DNA of 6,152 nucleotides from Rickettsiales bacterium (lineage in GTDB: Bacteria; Pseudomonadota; Alphaproteobacteria; Rickettsiales; UBA3002), in assembly GCA_002725445.1 (NCBI GenBank), contig PBPD01000056.1:1-6152 (forward strand), written 5' to 3'. The notes below the pieces were generated by a model. It made no database searches. It was not told where the DNA came from and saw only the letters and a list, made by a program, of their open reading frames with translations. The first letter of the stretch is position 1. The number at the start of each line of letters is the position of its first letter. The position numbers and the translations under genes are program-made. This document shows positions 6,048 through 6,152 of the stretch, one piece after another.

Positions 6048-6057
6048 GGAGATAGCT

Positions 6058-6152
6058 ATGGGCACTGCATTTCAAGATATTATTCTGACACTTCAAAATT
6101 ATTGGGCGAAGCAAGGCTGCGTCATCCTGCAACCATACGATATGGAAGTAGG
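6058..6152 (+). CDS. glyQ: Glycyl-tRNA synthetase alpha subunit, N-terminal fragment cut by window end
   Basis: Only the first 31 codons and two bases are in the window. The residues F5-Q-D-I-I-L-T-L-Q13, Y15-W16, Q19-G20-C21 and L24-Q-P-Y-D-M-E-V31 are the highly characteristic start of bacterial GlyQ, the alpha subunit of the alpha2beta2 glycyl-tRNA synthetase that charges tRNA-Gly in the cytoplasm. GlyS, the beta subunit, would be expected downstream. GGAG six bases before the ATG supports the start. The N-terminus carries two or three residues (Gly-Thr-Ala) before the conserved Phe-Gln-Asp. No strong promoter is seen in the 78-bp gap; TTGGTT (5984-5989) with TAAGCA (6006-6011) is a weak candidate. 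Confidence 0.95.
   Translation, partial: MGTAFQDIILTLQNYWAKQGCVILQPYDMEV

Noticed and set aside
1..6152. CRISPR array, tRNA, rRNA, insertion sequence or phage attachment site
   Set aside because: No regularly spaced repeats, cloverleaf-like segments, rRNA signature blocks, transposase frames or terminal inverted repeats were seen on either strand.

Overview
The window looks like chromosomal DNA from an alphaproteobacterium. The main evidence is a complete Usg protein, a small family known almost only from Alphaproteobacteria, together with a YgfZ/IBA57-type protein, a YqgE/AlgH protein and the first 31 codons of a separate glycyl-tRNA synthetase alpha subunit (glyQ). Base composition is moderately GC-rich with AT-rich intergenic gaps. 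No rRNA, tRNA, CRISPR array, insertion sequence or phage module is visible. No stretch longer than about 210 bases lacks a gene. I cannot name a genus from the sequence.

Layout from left to right. (1) Positions 1-732, minus strand: the first 244 codons of a lipoprotein-type alpha/beta hydrolase whose C-terminus lies beyond the left edge. (2) A 207-bp divergent gap (733-939) with promoter-like boxes on both strands, a 14-bp direct repeat (13/14 match) and a 10-bp palindrome. (3) Plus strand: usg, then after 71 bp a GT4-family glycosyltransferase. (4) Minus strand: a 367-residue unrecognised protein whose 3' end overlaps the glycosyltransferase 3' end by 41 bp. (5) A very short divergent gap (about 70 bp between preferred starts) in which two promoter-like elements stand back to back, each placing its expected transcript start on or next to an ATG that has no Shine-Dalgarno sequence. 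(6) Plus strand: ygfZ, yqgE, an unrecognised 251-residue protein and the start of glyQ, separated by gaps of 140, 88 and 78 bp that each hold some promoter-like or leader-like sequence.

The genes do not form one pathway. They are mostly single-gene housekeeping units: envelope lipid or ester hydrolysis, sugar transfer, Fe-S cluster maintenance, translation. Two conserved families of poorly known role (Usg, YqgE) and two proteins I could not assign lie among them. The least explained parts are the two unassigned proteins, the apparently leaderless divergent pair at 3390/3463, and the alternative hairpins just upstream of the glyQ ribosome binding site. I found no convincing evidence for a new multi-gene defence, mobile or biosynthetic system.
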